13,841 bases of DNA, from the NCBI GenBank assembly GCA_937894535.1, contig CALBHI010000092.1, positions 1 through 13,841 on the forward strand, given 5' to 3'. The notes beneath the pieces are model-generated. The model was not told the DNA's origin, searched no databases, and worked only from the letters and a program-made list of their open reading frames with translations. Positions 1 to 7,386 of the stretch are shown piece after piece. Position numbers and translations under genes: made by a program. Source of the stretch: an uncultured Verrucomicrobiota bacterium (GTDB lineage: Bacteria; Verrucomicrobiota; Kiritimatiellia; CAIVKH01). Each line of letters starts with the position of its first letter. Within the stretch, counting starts at the first letter, position 1.

Positions 1-82
1 ACCGCGCCTCCATCATTGGATCAATGCCCGATCGGCCAGAACCACGAAACAACCCCCCACCCAAAACCTTCCGCGTATGCTG
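1..82. repeat. Intergenic repeat A, copy 1 (left flank of the IS110 element)
   Basis: This stretch is repeated at 1673-1756 with two substitutions and a 2-nt length difference (GTATGC here, GTATATGC there). It is non-coding. It probably continues to the left of the window, because the matching unit at 1673 is preceded by further repeat-like sequence. It is the left half of a tandem intergenic unit split by the insertion element. The last few bases overlap the proposed element boundary. Confidence 0.9.
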
Positions 83-85
83 TGT

Positions 86-94
86 TGGTATGTG
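86..94 (+). promoter_or_regulatory. Candidate extended -10 half of an IS circle-junction promoter
   Basis: TGGTATGTG resembles an extended -10 box (TGn followed by TATnnn), although the hexamer itself matches TATAAT at only three of six positions. In the linear insertion no good -35 lies upstream. If the ends are joined through a GC core, the perfect TTGACA at 1506-1511 falls 18 bp away. IS110-family circles are known to assemble promoters this way; the assignment here is inferred. Confidence 0.4.
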
Positions 95-100
95 GTTGTT

Positions 101-305
101 GCGTGAATAACGGATTCTGGAAAATTTGGAACGACGGGAGCATCGTATTGGCCAGTGGGTGAACGTGAAAACACTCACTGGGGCGACACGGGAGACGCTC
201 GAAGAGTGCGCTGGAGTAATTCTCCGTTTCTGTGTTTGAGCGCCGGCGGACATCACCCACGTGGGGCTTAACACCCCGTATGCCTGTATGCAGCGTGGCC
301 GCCTG
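101..305 (+). ncRNA. Candidate IS110 bridge RNA in the left non-coding end
   Basis: IS110-group elements carry a structured guide RNA upstream of the transposase that pairs with target and donor DNA (known for IS621). I folded this region by eye. Hairpin I is 152-161 with 172-181, ten pairs including one G-U, with a 10-nt loop. Domain II has an outer stem 196-200/238-242 (CGCTC/GAGCG), a 12+12 nt internal loop, and an inner hairpin GGAG/CTCC at 213-216/222-225. Domain III has stems GGCGG 245-249/CCGCC 299-303 and CCACG 257-261/CGTGG 294-298, enclosing GGGG 263-266/CCCC 274-277. One hairpin followed by two looped domains matches the known bridge RNA plan. The 5' end is placed from the candidate junction promoter and the 3' end just before the ribosome-binding site; both are uncertain. 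No covariation was tested. Confidence 0.5.
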
Positions 306-336
306 CTCCCGTAGTTCCAGTGTGAAGGAAAGCAAC

Positions 337-1509
337 ATGACCGAGCAAAAACAAGACAGAAGAGTAATAGGCCTGGACGCGCATCCGTACCTGTTCACCG
401 CCGCGGCGTTGAGCGGTGCGGACGCGCTTCAAGCCAAGATGGAGTGGTGTGTTGATCGGGTCAGCCTTGCCCTGCTGGAGAAGGTATTTGGCAAGCGGGC
501 CCGCCCAGGCGACATCGTCGTGCTGGAAGCCAGCGGCAATTCGTTTGCTGTAGCCGAGCGCCTGGTGCGGTTGGGGTTGGACGTACGGGTCCTGGAAAGC
601 CAGGCCGTCGGCAAGGTCGGGAAGGCGTATTGCGCCACCGACAAGGTCGATGCCATCAAGATCGCCCGGGTCTACCTCAGCGGGTTGGCGCACGAAGTCT
701 GGGTTCCCGACGCCAAAGCCGCCGAACGGAGGGAACTGTTCTTTGCCCACCGGAATGCTGTTCGCGACAGCGTACGCTCGCGCAACCGCATCTGGGGCTT
801 CCTCAACCAGCAGTGCGTCAGAAAACCCAGGGATCTTCGATTGGGATCGAAACATGCGCTGGAGGAACTGCTGGCGTTGCATGCCTGGACGCCGATGCAG
901 CAGCTGGTGTTGACCGACGAAGTCCATGTCTTCCAGCAGGCCGAGGCCCGGCGCAAACGCTTGCGGGCCCGGATCGCCGTGGAGGTGGCTGAGGATCCCC
1001 AACTGCTGAAGATGATCCGCTTGCTTGGCGTCCGTGAGAAGGTCGCGTTCGCCCTGGCCGCGTTCATCGGAAACATCGAGCGATTTAATAGCCCCCGGAA
1101 GCTGGTCGCCTTCTTCGGACTCAACCCCCGGGTTAGCCGCAGCGGTATCAGCGGGGGCAACGGAGCCTTGAGCGGTCATGGTCGCGGCGATGTACGCGCC
1201 TTGTTGATCCAGGCCGCACAAAGCATCCTTCGCTATGGACAAGGAAGCACCCATCGATGGGCGGTGGCATTGAAAATGCGCAAGGGGGCCAACATCGCCG
1301 TGGCCGCCCTGGCCCGCAAGCTGGTGGTGAGCATCTGGTACCTGCTCAAAGGCGCATTCACGCCTATGACCGAGGTCACCGACACCCTCCGGGTGAAAAT
1401 ACATAAAATCGCCACCGAAATCGGTAAAGCCACGATCGTGGCGATGGGCTACGCCTCCATCGCCGCCTTCGAGGAAGAAAAAATCACCATGATCGCCAGA
1501 ACCCGTTGA
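337..1509 (+). CDS. IS110-family transposase (DEDD recombinase)
   Basis: This 390-residue protein is the recombinase of the element; the family acts with a left-end guide RNA to insert a circular intermediate. The RuvC-like N-terminal domain shows the DEDD set: D14 in GLDAH, E64 in VLEASGN, and D102/D105 in ATDKVDA. The C-terminal Transposase_20 part starts near residue 225 (IRLLGVREKVAFALAAFIG) and contains GLNPRVSRSG. The likely catalytic serine is S279 in ALSGHGRGDVR, by analogy with IS621. I chose the ATG at 337 over the longer reading frame from 232 because it follows GAAGGAAAG at a proper spacing and because 232-336 belongs to the structured left end. The length is normal for the family. 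The stop codon overlaps a TTGACA box, and only about 10 nt separate it from the element end. Confidence 0.95.
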   Translation: MTEQKQDRRVIGLDAHPYLFTAAALSGADALQAKMEWCVDRVSLALLEKVFGKRARPGDIVVLEASGNSFAVAERLVRLGLDVRVLESQAVGKVGKAYCATDKVDAIKIARVYLSGLAHEVWVPDAKAAERRELFFAHRNAVRDSVRSRNRIWGFLNQQCVRKPRDLRLGSKHALEELLALHAWTPMQQLVLTDEVHVFQQAEARRKRLRARIAVEVAEDPQLLKMIRLLGVREKVAFALAAFIGNIERFNSPRKLVAFFGLNPRVSRSGISGGNGALSGHGRGDVRALLIQAAQSILRYGQGSTHRWAVALKMRKGANIAVAALARKLVVSIWYLLKGAFTPMTEVTDTLRVKIHKIATEIGKATIVAMGYASIAAFEEEKITMIARTR

Positions 1510-1511
1510 CA
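1506..1511 (+). promoter_or_regulatory. Perfect -35 box (TTGACA) at the IS right end
   Basis: TTGACA matches the sigma-70 consensus exactly, overlaps the transposase stop codon, and points out of the element. In the inserted state the sequence 16-18 nt downstream (CTCTGCGGTAAATC) holds no good -10 box. In a circle joined through GC it lies 18 bp upstream of TGGTATGTG in the left end. It would then drive the left-end RNA and the transposase. Confidence 0.5.
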
Positions 1512-1525
1512 GACCACATGCCCGC

Positions 1526-1589
1526 CCTCTGCGGTAAATCCTTCGATTCCGACTCCGATAGCGATACCGACAGCGACTCCTCTTTCTCC
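1526..1589. repeat. Intergenic repeat B, copy 1 (degenerate GAnnnC hexamer run)
   Basis: Identical to 1759-1822 except for two transitions. It starts with CCTCTGCGGTAAATCC and continues into six hexamers of the form GAYWSC (GATTCC, GACTCC, GATAGC, GATACC, GACAGC, GACTCC), followed by a pyrimidine-rich tail. Read as protein it would be a Ser-Asp run, but no credible gene uses it. The reverse strand begins its motif with CCGCAGAGG, similar to CGCAGAGG-type intergenic repeats I recall from several environmental lineages. It forms the right flank of the IS. Confidence 0.85.
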
Positions 1590-1599
1590 TCTTTCTCTA

Positions 1600-1617
1600 G
1601 TCCCGCTCCTGCGGGAC
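1600..1617. repeat. Short hairpin in the repeat spacer
   Basis: GTCCCGC (1600-1606) and GCGGGAC (1611-1617) form a perfect 7-bp stem with loop TCCT. A second small hairpin, CCGCG/CGCGG, lies at 1651-1665. There is no T-run, so these are not intrinsic terminators. They look like the palindromic part of the intergenic repeat unit (REP-like). Confidence 0.6.
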
Positions 1618-1672
1618 GGGTGGTAGAAAATCTTCACGCCAAAAACCCATCCGCGACAGACGCGGTGAGGGC

Positions 1673-1756
1673 ACCGCGCCTCCATCATTGGATCAATGCC
1701 CGATCGGCCAGAACCACGAAACAACCCTCCACCCAATACCTTCCGCGTATATGCTG
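1673..1756. repeat. Intergenic repeat A, copy 2 (uninterrupted)
   Basis: Second copy of 1-82, joined directly to repeat B at 1759. The A/B junction here reads GTATATGCTGCGCCTCTGCGG and is the natural empty-site version of the sequence split by the IS. Subtracting the element (about 1441 bp including one core) gives a period of about 231 bp between copies. Confidence 0.9.
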
Positions 1757-1758
1757 CG

Positions 1759-1822
1759 CCTCTGCGGTAAATCCTTCGATTCCGATTCCGATAGCGATAC
1801 CGACAGCGACTCCTCTTCCTCC
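1759..1822. repeat. Intergenic repeat B, copy 2
   Basis: Second copy of 1526-1589, with the same hexamer run and two transitions. It lies 233 bp from copy 1, which agrees with the spacing of the A copies after removing the IS. The rest of the gap to the next gene (1823-1992) holds no gene, repeat or RNA that I can support. Confidence 0.85.
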
Positions 1823-1992
1823 GACGAAAACCTCGACGGTTACCATTGACAAAACCCTTCAGGTCAACAGCTTGCATTCTATTTAGACATCAAAACGACC
1901 CTTAGCGGCCATGTTGACCCCCAGAAATCACCTCGTAACAAACTGCGCGCGCACCACCCCAACTCCTGTGCCATGGTGGCGATATCGCACAC

Positions 1993-2020
1993 AGGACTCG
2001 CGCTTCATGCGTGACATAAT
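1993..2020 (+). promoter_or_regulatory. Candidate promoter for the two-component pair
   Basis: An extended -10, TGaCATAAT (hexamer CATAAT at 2015-2020), has a poor -35 (AGGACT, 1993-1998) at 16 bp. Transcription would begin near 2027, about 20 nt before the kinase ATG. The -10 sits inside a 6-bp inverted repeat, CATGCG (2006-2011) and CGCATG (2023-2028). A second inverted repeat, CCTGTG/CACAGG, lies at 1965-1970/1990-1995. Either could be an operator. No sigma-54 box was seen. Confidence 0.4.
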
Positions 2021-2045
2021 GGCGCATGCGGGGTAGATCTTCCGC

Positions 2046-3220
2046 ATGAAATCGGCCTTTTTGGATAAACTCATCGAGCGGCTGGACAAGTTGGATGCGG
2101 GCAGTTTGCAGACCCAGTTCCTGCGGCTGGCGGGTGAGAAGGGGTTGTTGGAGACGATTTTCCATGCGATCCAGGAGGGGTTGGTGGTGTTGGACGGCCG
2201 CGGTCGGATCACCTATGCGAACCGGGCGGCGGAGGCGATGCTCGGGTTTACGCTGGAGGCGGCGGCGGGCACGGCGATTTCGCGGTACCTGCGGGATATC
2301 GACTGGAAGCAGATCCTGAAGCTGGACGAGCAGGAGTGGACGCGGTTGATCAGCCGCGAGATCGAGATCACCTATCCGACGCACCGGTTCCTGGACTTCT
2401 ACATCGTGCCGTTGTCGGCGGTGCGCGACGGTGAAAAGGGCGCGGTGATGATCCTGCGCGACGTGACGCGCGAGCGCCACCAGGAGTCGCAGACGCTGGA
2501 GTCGGAGCGCCTGAACGCAATCACCCTGCTGGCCGCCGGGGTGGCCCACGAGATCGGGAATCCGCTGAACTCCCTGACCATCCACCTGCAACTGCTCAAG
2601 CGCGAGATCGGCCACGTCGGGGAAGCCGAGCGGGCCGGGCTGGAGGAGCTGCTCACCGTGGCGCAGGGCGAGGTGGAGCGGCTCGACCAGATCATCACCC
2701 AGTTCCTGCGCGCGTTGCGCCCGAGCCAGCCGCGCCTCGAACCGCACCGGTTGACCGATGTGCTGAACGAAACCCTGTCGTTCCTCGCCCAGGAGATCAA
2801 GGACCGCGACGTGCTGGTGGAGGTCGAGGCCCCGGACGACCTGCCGGCCGCGCCGATCGACCGCGCGCAGATGAAGCAGGCGTTCTTCAACATCATCCGC
2901 AACGCGATCCAGGCGATGTCCAACGGCGGCCTGCTCAAGATCACCCTCGCGGCCAGCGACCGGTTCGTCGCGATCTCGTTCACCGACACCGGACCGGGCA
3001 TTCCCGCCGACAACCTGAGCACGATCTTCGAGCCGTACTTCACCACCAAAAACGAGGGCACCGGGCTCGGCCTGATGATCGTCCAGCGCATCCTGCGCGA
3101 CCACGGCGGCGAGATCGAGGTGCACACCGAGCCCAACGCCGGCACGACGTTCACCCTGTACCTGCCGCGCGACGACGCGCGCATCCGCCTGCTCAAGGCC
3201 CCGAAACCGGAGACCGCGCC

Positions 3221-3224
<4 letters not shown>
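2046..3224 (+). CDS. NtrB-like PAS sensor histidine kinase
   Basis: This 392-residue kinase has no transmembrane segment, so it should sense a cytoplasmic signal and phosphorylate the response regulator encoded next. A short N-terminal helical part (1-35) precedes a PAS domain (about 36-145, with EGLVVLDGRGRITYANRAA). The HisKA domain has the H-box LAAGVAHEIGNPLNS with phospho-acceptor H168. The HATPase_c domain shows an N-box (FNIIRNAIQ, N282/N286), a G1 box (DTGPGIP, 314-320) and a G2 box (GTGLGL, 338-343). EPYFTTK before the G2 box is typical of NtrB/AtoS-type kinases. The stop overlaps the next start as ATGA, so the pair is translationally coupled. The signal sensed cannot be read from the sequence. 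The ribosome-binding site is weak (GGGGTAGA). Confidence 0.92.
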
Positions 3225-4603
<1,379 letters not shown>

Positions 4604-4685
4604 CCGCCGCGAACCGGCATCGCACGGCAAAGGCCATTGCCCGGGCCACGCAAAGCGGGTAAGGTGGCGAAAAGGGACAACCGGC

Positions 4686-6401
4686 ATGCAACCGAAAAAT
4701 TTTGAATCGCGCATCCAGGACCTGGTTTACAACGTCGATGTCGGCATCGGCTTGAAGCTGATCAAGGGCGCGTTGTTCATCTTCGCCACGCTGGCCCTGC
4801 TGACCCTCTACACCGCCTCGGAATTCTGGGGGCTGAAGGACGCGGAGGCGATGGACCAGGCGCAGATCGCCCGCCAACTGATGGCCGACGGAACCTTCTC
4901 CACGAAATACATCCGCCCGGCCGCCGTCTGGCTGTTCGAACAGAACGGCGTGGATGCCCGGACGATCATGCTCCGCCAGCCCGACATCGTTCACCCGCCG
5001 GTGTATCCGTGGATACTCTCGAAGACCTTCGGCTTGATCGGCGATTCGTTTTCGCCGGCGAAGATCGTGCGCTCGTTTCCGCCGGAACAGTGGGCGATCA
5101 TCCCGTTGTGCCACCTCTTCACCCTGCTGACCGGGATGATGCTGTACCTGACCGCGCGGCGGTTCTTCGAGCGGCGCATCGCGGTGCTCGGCGTCTCGCT
5201 GTTTTTCCTGTCGGACACCGTCTGGGCGACCAGCATCTCCGGAACCAGCCTGCCCCTGGCCGGCTTGCTGACCATGATCGCCGTGTATGCCACCCTCGCC
5301 GCCGCCGACGGGTTTAACGCACCGGAACGCCGCCACACCTGGCTATACGGGTACATCTTCGCGATCCTGGCCTGTGCACTGCTGACGCTGACCCGGTATG
5401 CCGCGTCGGTGGTGGTCGTCGGCATGGCCATCGTGTTGGCCATGATGGTGCCGCGCAACGGATGGAAACTTGGCCTCGGCCTGCTCGGCGCCGTGCTGGT
5501 GCTCTGTGCGCCGTGGTTCATCCGCAACCTGCAGGTCAGCGGCCACCTGTTCGGCCTGACCCCGTTCCTCGCCCTGAACGGCATGGACCCCGGCGTGACC
5601 CTGTCGTTCGAGCGCGCGGTGGCCCCGGTGACCGAGGGCTGGCAACACCGGCTGCAGGTCCAATGGGTATCGAACCTGCGCACCTTCTACGACACGGCCC
5701 TGCCCATGGCCGGCAACGGCCTCCTCACCGCCCTGTTCCTGACCACGTTCTTCTTCCGCTTCAACCGGCCGCACGTGCACACCCTGCGCATGGGCATCCT
5801 GGCCGCAATGATCCTGCTGTTCATCGTGGGCGGTTTCTTCGGCGAGAACACCATGCGGTTGTTCAGCATCTTCTGGCCGGTGGCGATCCTGTACGGTCTC
5901 GCCTTTTTCCACCTGCTGCTCGACCGGCTGCAACTGACCCTGCCGGTGTACCGCACCGGACTGCTGGCCCTGCTGGTCACGGTGACCACGCTGCCACTGT
6001 TCCTCACCCTGCTCCCGCCGCGCGTGGGTTACCCCTACCCCCCCTACTACCCGAGCTACACCACCCTGATCACCCAGATGCTCAACGAAGATGAACTGCT
6101 GTGCACCGACATGCCGTGGGCGACCGCATGGTACGGCGACCGCAGCTCGATCCTGCTCCCCGCCTCGGTCGAGGAGTTTTACAAGATCAACGACCTGAAG
6201 AAGCGGGTCAGCGGCATCTACTTCACCACCCTGACCCGCGACCTGCCGTACGTGCGCACCTTGTCCACCGGCGCCTACAGCTCGTGGTACCCGATCTTCC
6301 GCGAACGCGTTCCGGTGGACTTCCCGCTGACCGAGGCGTTTTTCCTCAGCAACCGCGACCAGTTGTTCCTGACCGACCGGCCGCGCTGGGATCGCCGCTA
6401 A
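4686..6401 (+). CDS. GT39/PMT-like integral membrane glycosyltransferase
   Basis: This 571-residue protein looks like a GT-C fold enzyme that moves a sugar from a lipid-phosphate donor on the outer face of the inner membrane. The first membrane segment is about 25-44. It is followed by the loop GLKDAEAMDQAQIAR, whose acidic residues (D52, E54, D57) occupy the place of the GT-C catalytic acid. Further membrane segments lie at about 137-157, 166-182, 189-207, 222-240, 241-256, 262-280, 345-357, 369-384, 391-412 and 423-444. A soluble C-terminal domain (about 445-571, with CTDMPWATAWYGDR) should face the periplasm. The acceptor is unknown. It stands alone between the two-component pair and the sigma factor. 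A GGGACA element precedes the ATG. Confidence 0.8.
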   Translation: MQPKNFESRIQDLVYNVDVGIGLKLIKGALFIFATLALLTLYTASEFWGLKDAEAMDQAQIARQLMADGTFSTKYIRPAAVWLFEQNGVDARTIMLRQPDIVHPPVYPWILSKTFGLIGDSFSPAKIVRSFPPEQWAIIPLCHLFTLLTGMMLYLTARRFFERRIAVLGVSLFFLSDTVWATSISGTSLPLAGLLTMIAVYATLAAADGFNAPERRHTWLYGYIFAILACALLTLTRYAASVVVVGMAIVLAMMVPRNGWKLGLGLLGAVLVLCAPWFIRNLQVSGHLFGLTPFLALNGMDPGVTLSFERAVAPVTEGWQHRLQVQWVSNLRTFYDTALPMAGNGLLTALFLTTFFFRFNRPHVHTLRMGILAAMILLFIVGGFFGENTMRLFSIFWPVAILYGLAFFHLLLDRLQLTLPVYRTGLLALLVTVTTLPLFLTLLPPRVGYPYPPYYPSYTTLITQMLNEDELLCTDMPWATAWYGDRSSILLPASVEEFYKINDLKKRVSGIYFTTLTRDLPYVRTLSTGAYSSWYPIFRERVPVDFPLTEAFFLSNRDQLFLTDRPRWDRR

Positions 6402-6419
6402 CCGCCGGCCCGCCCCGGC

Positions 6420-6447
6420 TTGAACTTCGCCGTGAAGTCCGTACAAT
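6420..6447 (+). promoter_or_regulatory. Candidate sigma-70-like promoter of the ECF sigma gene
   Basis: TTGAAC (6420-6425) and TACAAT (6442-6447) match the consensus at 4 and 5 of 6 positions, with a 16-bp spacer that contains a small hairpin (ACTTC/GAAGT). Transcription would begin at or right next to the ATG at 6454, and no Shine-Dalgarno is visible, so the message may be leaderless. Confidence 0.4.
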
Positions 6448-6453
6448 CGGACC

Positions 6454-7044
6454 ATGCCTGACCTTCCGCCAGACGCACCGGCCGCGCCACCGGTGGCCGA
6501 CCCCGAGACCTGGGTCGACGCCTACGGTGACTACCTGTACCGCTATGCCCTGATGCGGTTGCGCGATCCCGACGCCGCCCGCGACGCGGTCCAGGAAACC
6601 TTCCTCGCCGCCATCAAGCGCTTTGACCAGTTCGACGGCCGCATGGACATCAAGTACTGGCTGCGCGGCATCCTCCGCTTCAAGGTCGTCGACCACATCC
6701 GCGCCTCCATCCGCGACCAGGTCGTCACCCCCATCGAGGACGCGGAAATCCTTGATAGCCTGCTGTTCCGAGCCTCCGGCATCCCGACCATGCGCCCGGC
6801 CCCGTGGCAATTTAATCCCCGCGAGGCCTTTGACCACGCCGAATTCTGGCCTATATTCGAGACGTGCCTGGACCGGCTGAAGGAGCCGATCCGGCAAGCG
6901 TTCGTACTGAAAATGGTCGAGGATATGGAATCCGACGAAGTTTGTAAGGTTTTGGGCATCACCCCGAATCATCTCTGGGTGCTCAACCACCGGGCGCGCA
7001 CCCAGATGAAGAAGTGCCTGGAATCGAAATGGCAGAAGGACTGA
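6454..7044 (+). CDS. ECF-type RNA polymerase sigma factor
   Basis: This 196-residue sigma-70-family protein has only regions 2 and 4. Region 2 (about 22-85) shows YGDYLYRYALMRLRDPDAAR and DAVQETFLAAI. A linker carries PTMRPAPWQFNPREAF (111-126), a feature I recognise from one ECF subgroup. Region 4 (about 136-190) has LKEPIRQAFVLK and the recognition-helix segment GITPNHLWVLNHRARTQMKK. The next gene, 10 nt downstream, encodes a zinc anti-sigma protein, so this factor is probably held inactive until a stimulus releases it. The following peroxiredoxin-like and superoxide dismutase genes suggest, without proving, an oxidative or redox stimulus. Confidence 0.92.
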   Translation: MPDLPPDAPAAPPVADPETWVDAYGDYLYRYALMRLRDPDAARDAVQETFLAAIKRFDQFDGRMDIKYWLRGILRFKVVDHIRASIRDQVVTPIEDAEILDSLLFRASGIPTMRPAPWQFNPREAFDHAEFWPIFETCLDRLKEPIRQAFVLKMVEDMESDEVCKVLGITPNHLWVLNHRARTQMKKCLESKWQKD

Positions 7045-7054
7045 ACGAACGCCT

Positions 7055-7312
7055 ATGTTTACCTGCAAACAGGTCTCCAACGCTCTGGCCAAAAAGGACT
7101 ATGCGGCCATGACGCCGCTCGAACGCCTTGGCCTGCGGATGCACATCGCCCTCTGCGCGGTCTGCGGCCGTTACAACCGCCAGGTCATGATCATGCAGGA
7201 TGCGGTGCGGGCCTTCCGCCGCCGCGAGAACGATCAGCTCGAAAAATCCGGACCCTGCCTTTCCGGTTGCGACAAGGATGCGATCAAAAACGCGCTCCGG
7301 CACCGCCACTGA
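7055..7312 (+). CDS. Small soluble zinc-binding anti-sigma factor (ZAS type)
   Basis: This 85-residue protein has the ZAS signature H30-x3-C34-x2-C37 (HIALCAVC), plus C4 as the likely fourth zinc ligand. This is the ligand set used by RsrA-like anti-sigma factors. It has no membrane segment, so it should act in the cytoplasm on the sigma factor encoded 10 nt upstream. A second cysteine pair, C68 and C72 (CLSGC), lies near the C-terminus outside the usual motif and could take part in a disulfide switch. AAGGA sits about 14 nt before the ATG, a long spacing. The family assignment is firm; the redox role is inferred from the cysteines and the neighbours. Confidence 0.8.
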   Translation: MFTCKQVSNALAKKDYAAMTPLERLGLRMHIALCAVCGRYNRQVMIMQDAVRAFRRRENDQLEKSGPCLSGCDKDAIKNALRHRH

Positions 7313-7331
7313 CCCGCGGCCGAAAACGATC

Positions 7332-7370
7332 TTGTAAGGTTTTCCCTCGTTCCACGGTTTATCTCCCAAC
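7332..7370 (+). promoter_or_regulatory. Candidate ECF-dependent promoter upstream of the peroxiredoxin-like gene
   Basis: TTGTAAGGTTTT (7332-7343) resembles a GTAA-type ECF -35 element. It lies about 45 nt before the next start codon, in a 74-nt gap. The same 12 bases occur inside the sigma gene (6942-6953). The -10 element is unclear, with ACGGTTTATC the likely area. This is a weak call resting on position and resemblance. Confidence 0.3.
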
Positions 7371-7386
7371 CAAACCGGAGATAGCC

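Larger units (their letters stand above)
81..1519 (+). mobile_element. IS110-family insertion sequence, flanked by GC dinucleotides
   Basis: The boundaries come from comparing the split repeat (1-82 and 1526-1589) with its uninterrupted copy (1673-1822). The left flank reads CGCGTATGC and the right end reads CCACATGC, so both ends share ATGC (77-80 and 1518-1521). I take GC (79-80, 1520-1521) as the core dinucleotide; a shift of a few bases is possible. The element is about 1.44 kb, with about 256 nt before the transposase ATG and about 10 nt after its stop. Long left and short right non-coding ends fit the IS110 (IS621-like) group rather than IS1111. There are no classical terminal inverted repeats. 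A 7-bp subterminal inverted match exists (ATGTGGT at 90-96, ACCACAT at 1513-1519). The open reading frame is intact, so the element may be active. Confidence 0.8.

Noticed and set aside
21..398. 125-residue minus-strand frame across the IS left end
   Set aside because: Crosses the IS boundary and the structured non-coding end; no plausible protein features.
268..1404. 378-residue frame on the minus strand
   Set aside because: Lies entirely antisense to the transposase, with low-complexity composition and no recognisable domain; a shadow of GC-rich codon bias.
1600..1617. GC-rich hairpin as transcription terminator of the transposase
   Set aside because: No T-run follows the stem on either strand; it belongs to the intergenic repeat.
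1526..1822. CRISPR array
   Set aside because: Only two long copies of A and B, with a 231-233 bp period, and no short repeat/spacer pattern.
1506..1886. Plus-strand frame encoding a Ser-Asp run (SDSDSDTDSDS)
   Set aside because: The run is simply the translated hexamer repeat. The frame spans the IS end and both repeat copies, lacks a ribosome-binding site, and the repeat exists as a non-coding duplicate.
5343..6455. 370-residue minus-strand frame
   Set aside because: Antisense to the membrane glycosyltransferase; composition (Gln, Glu, His, Gly) typical of a shadow frame.
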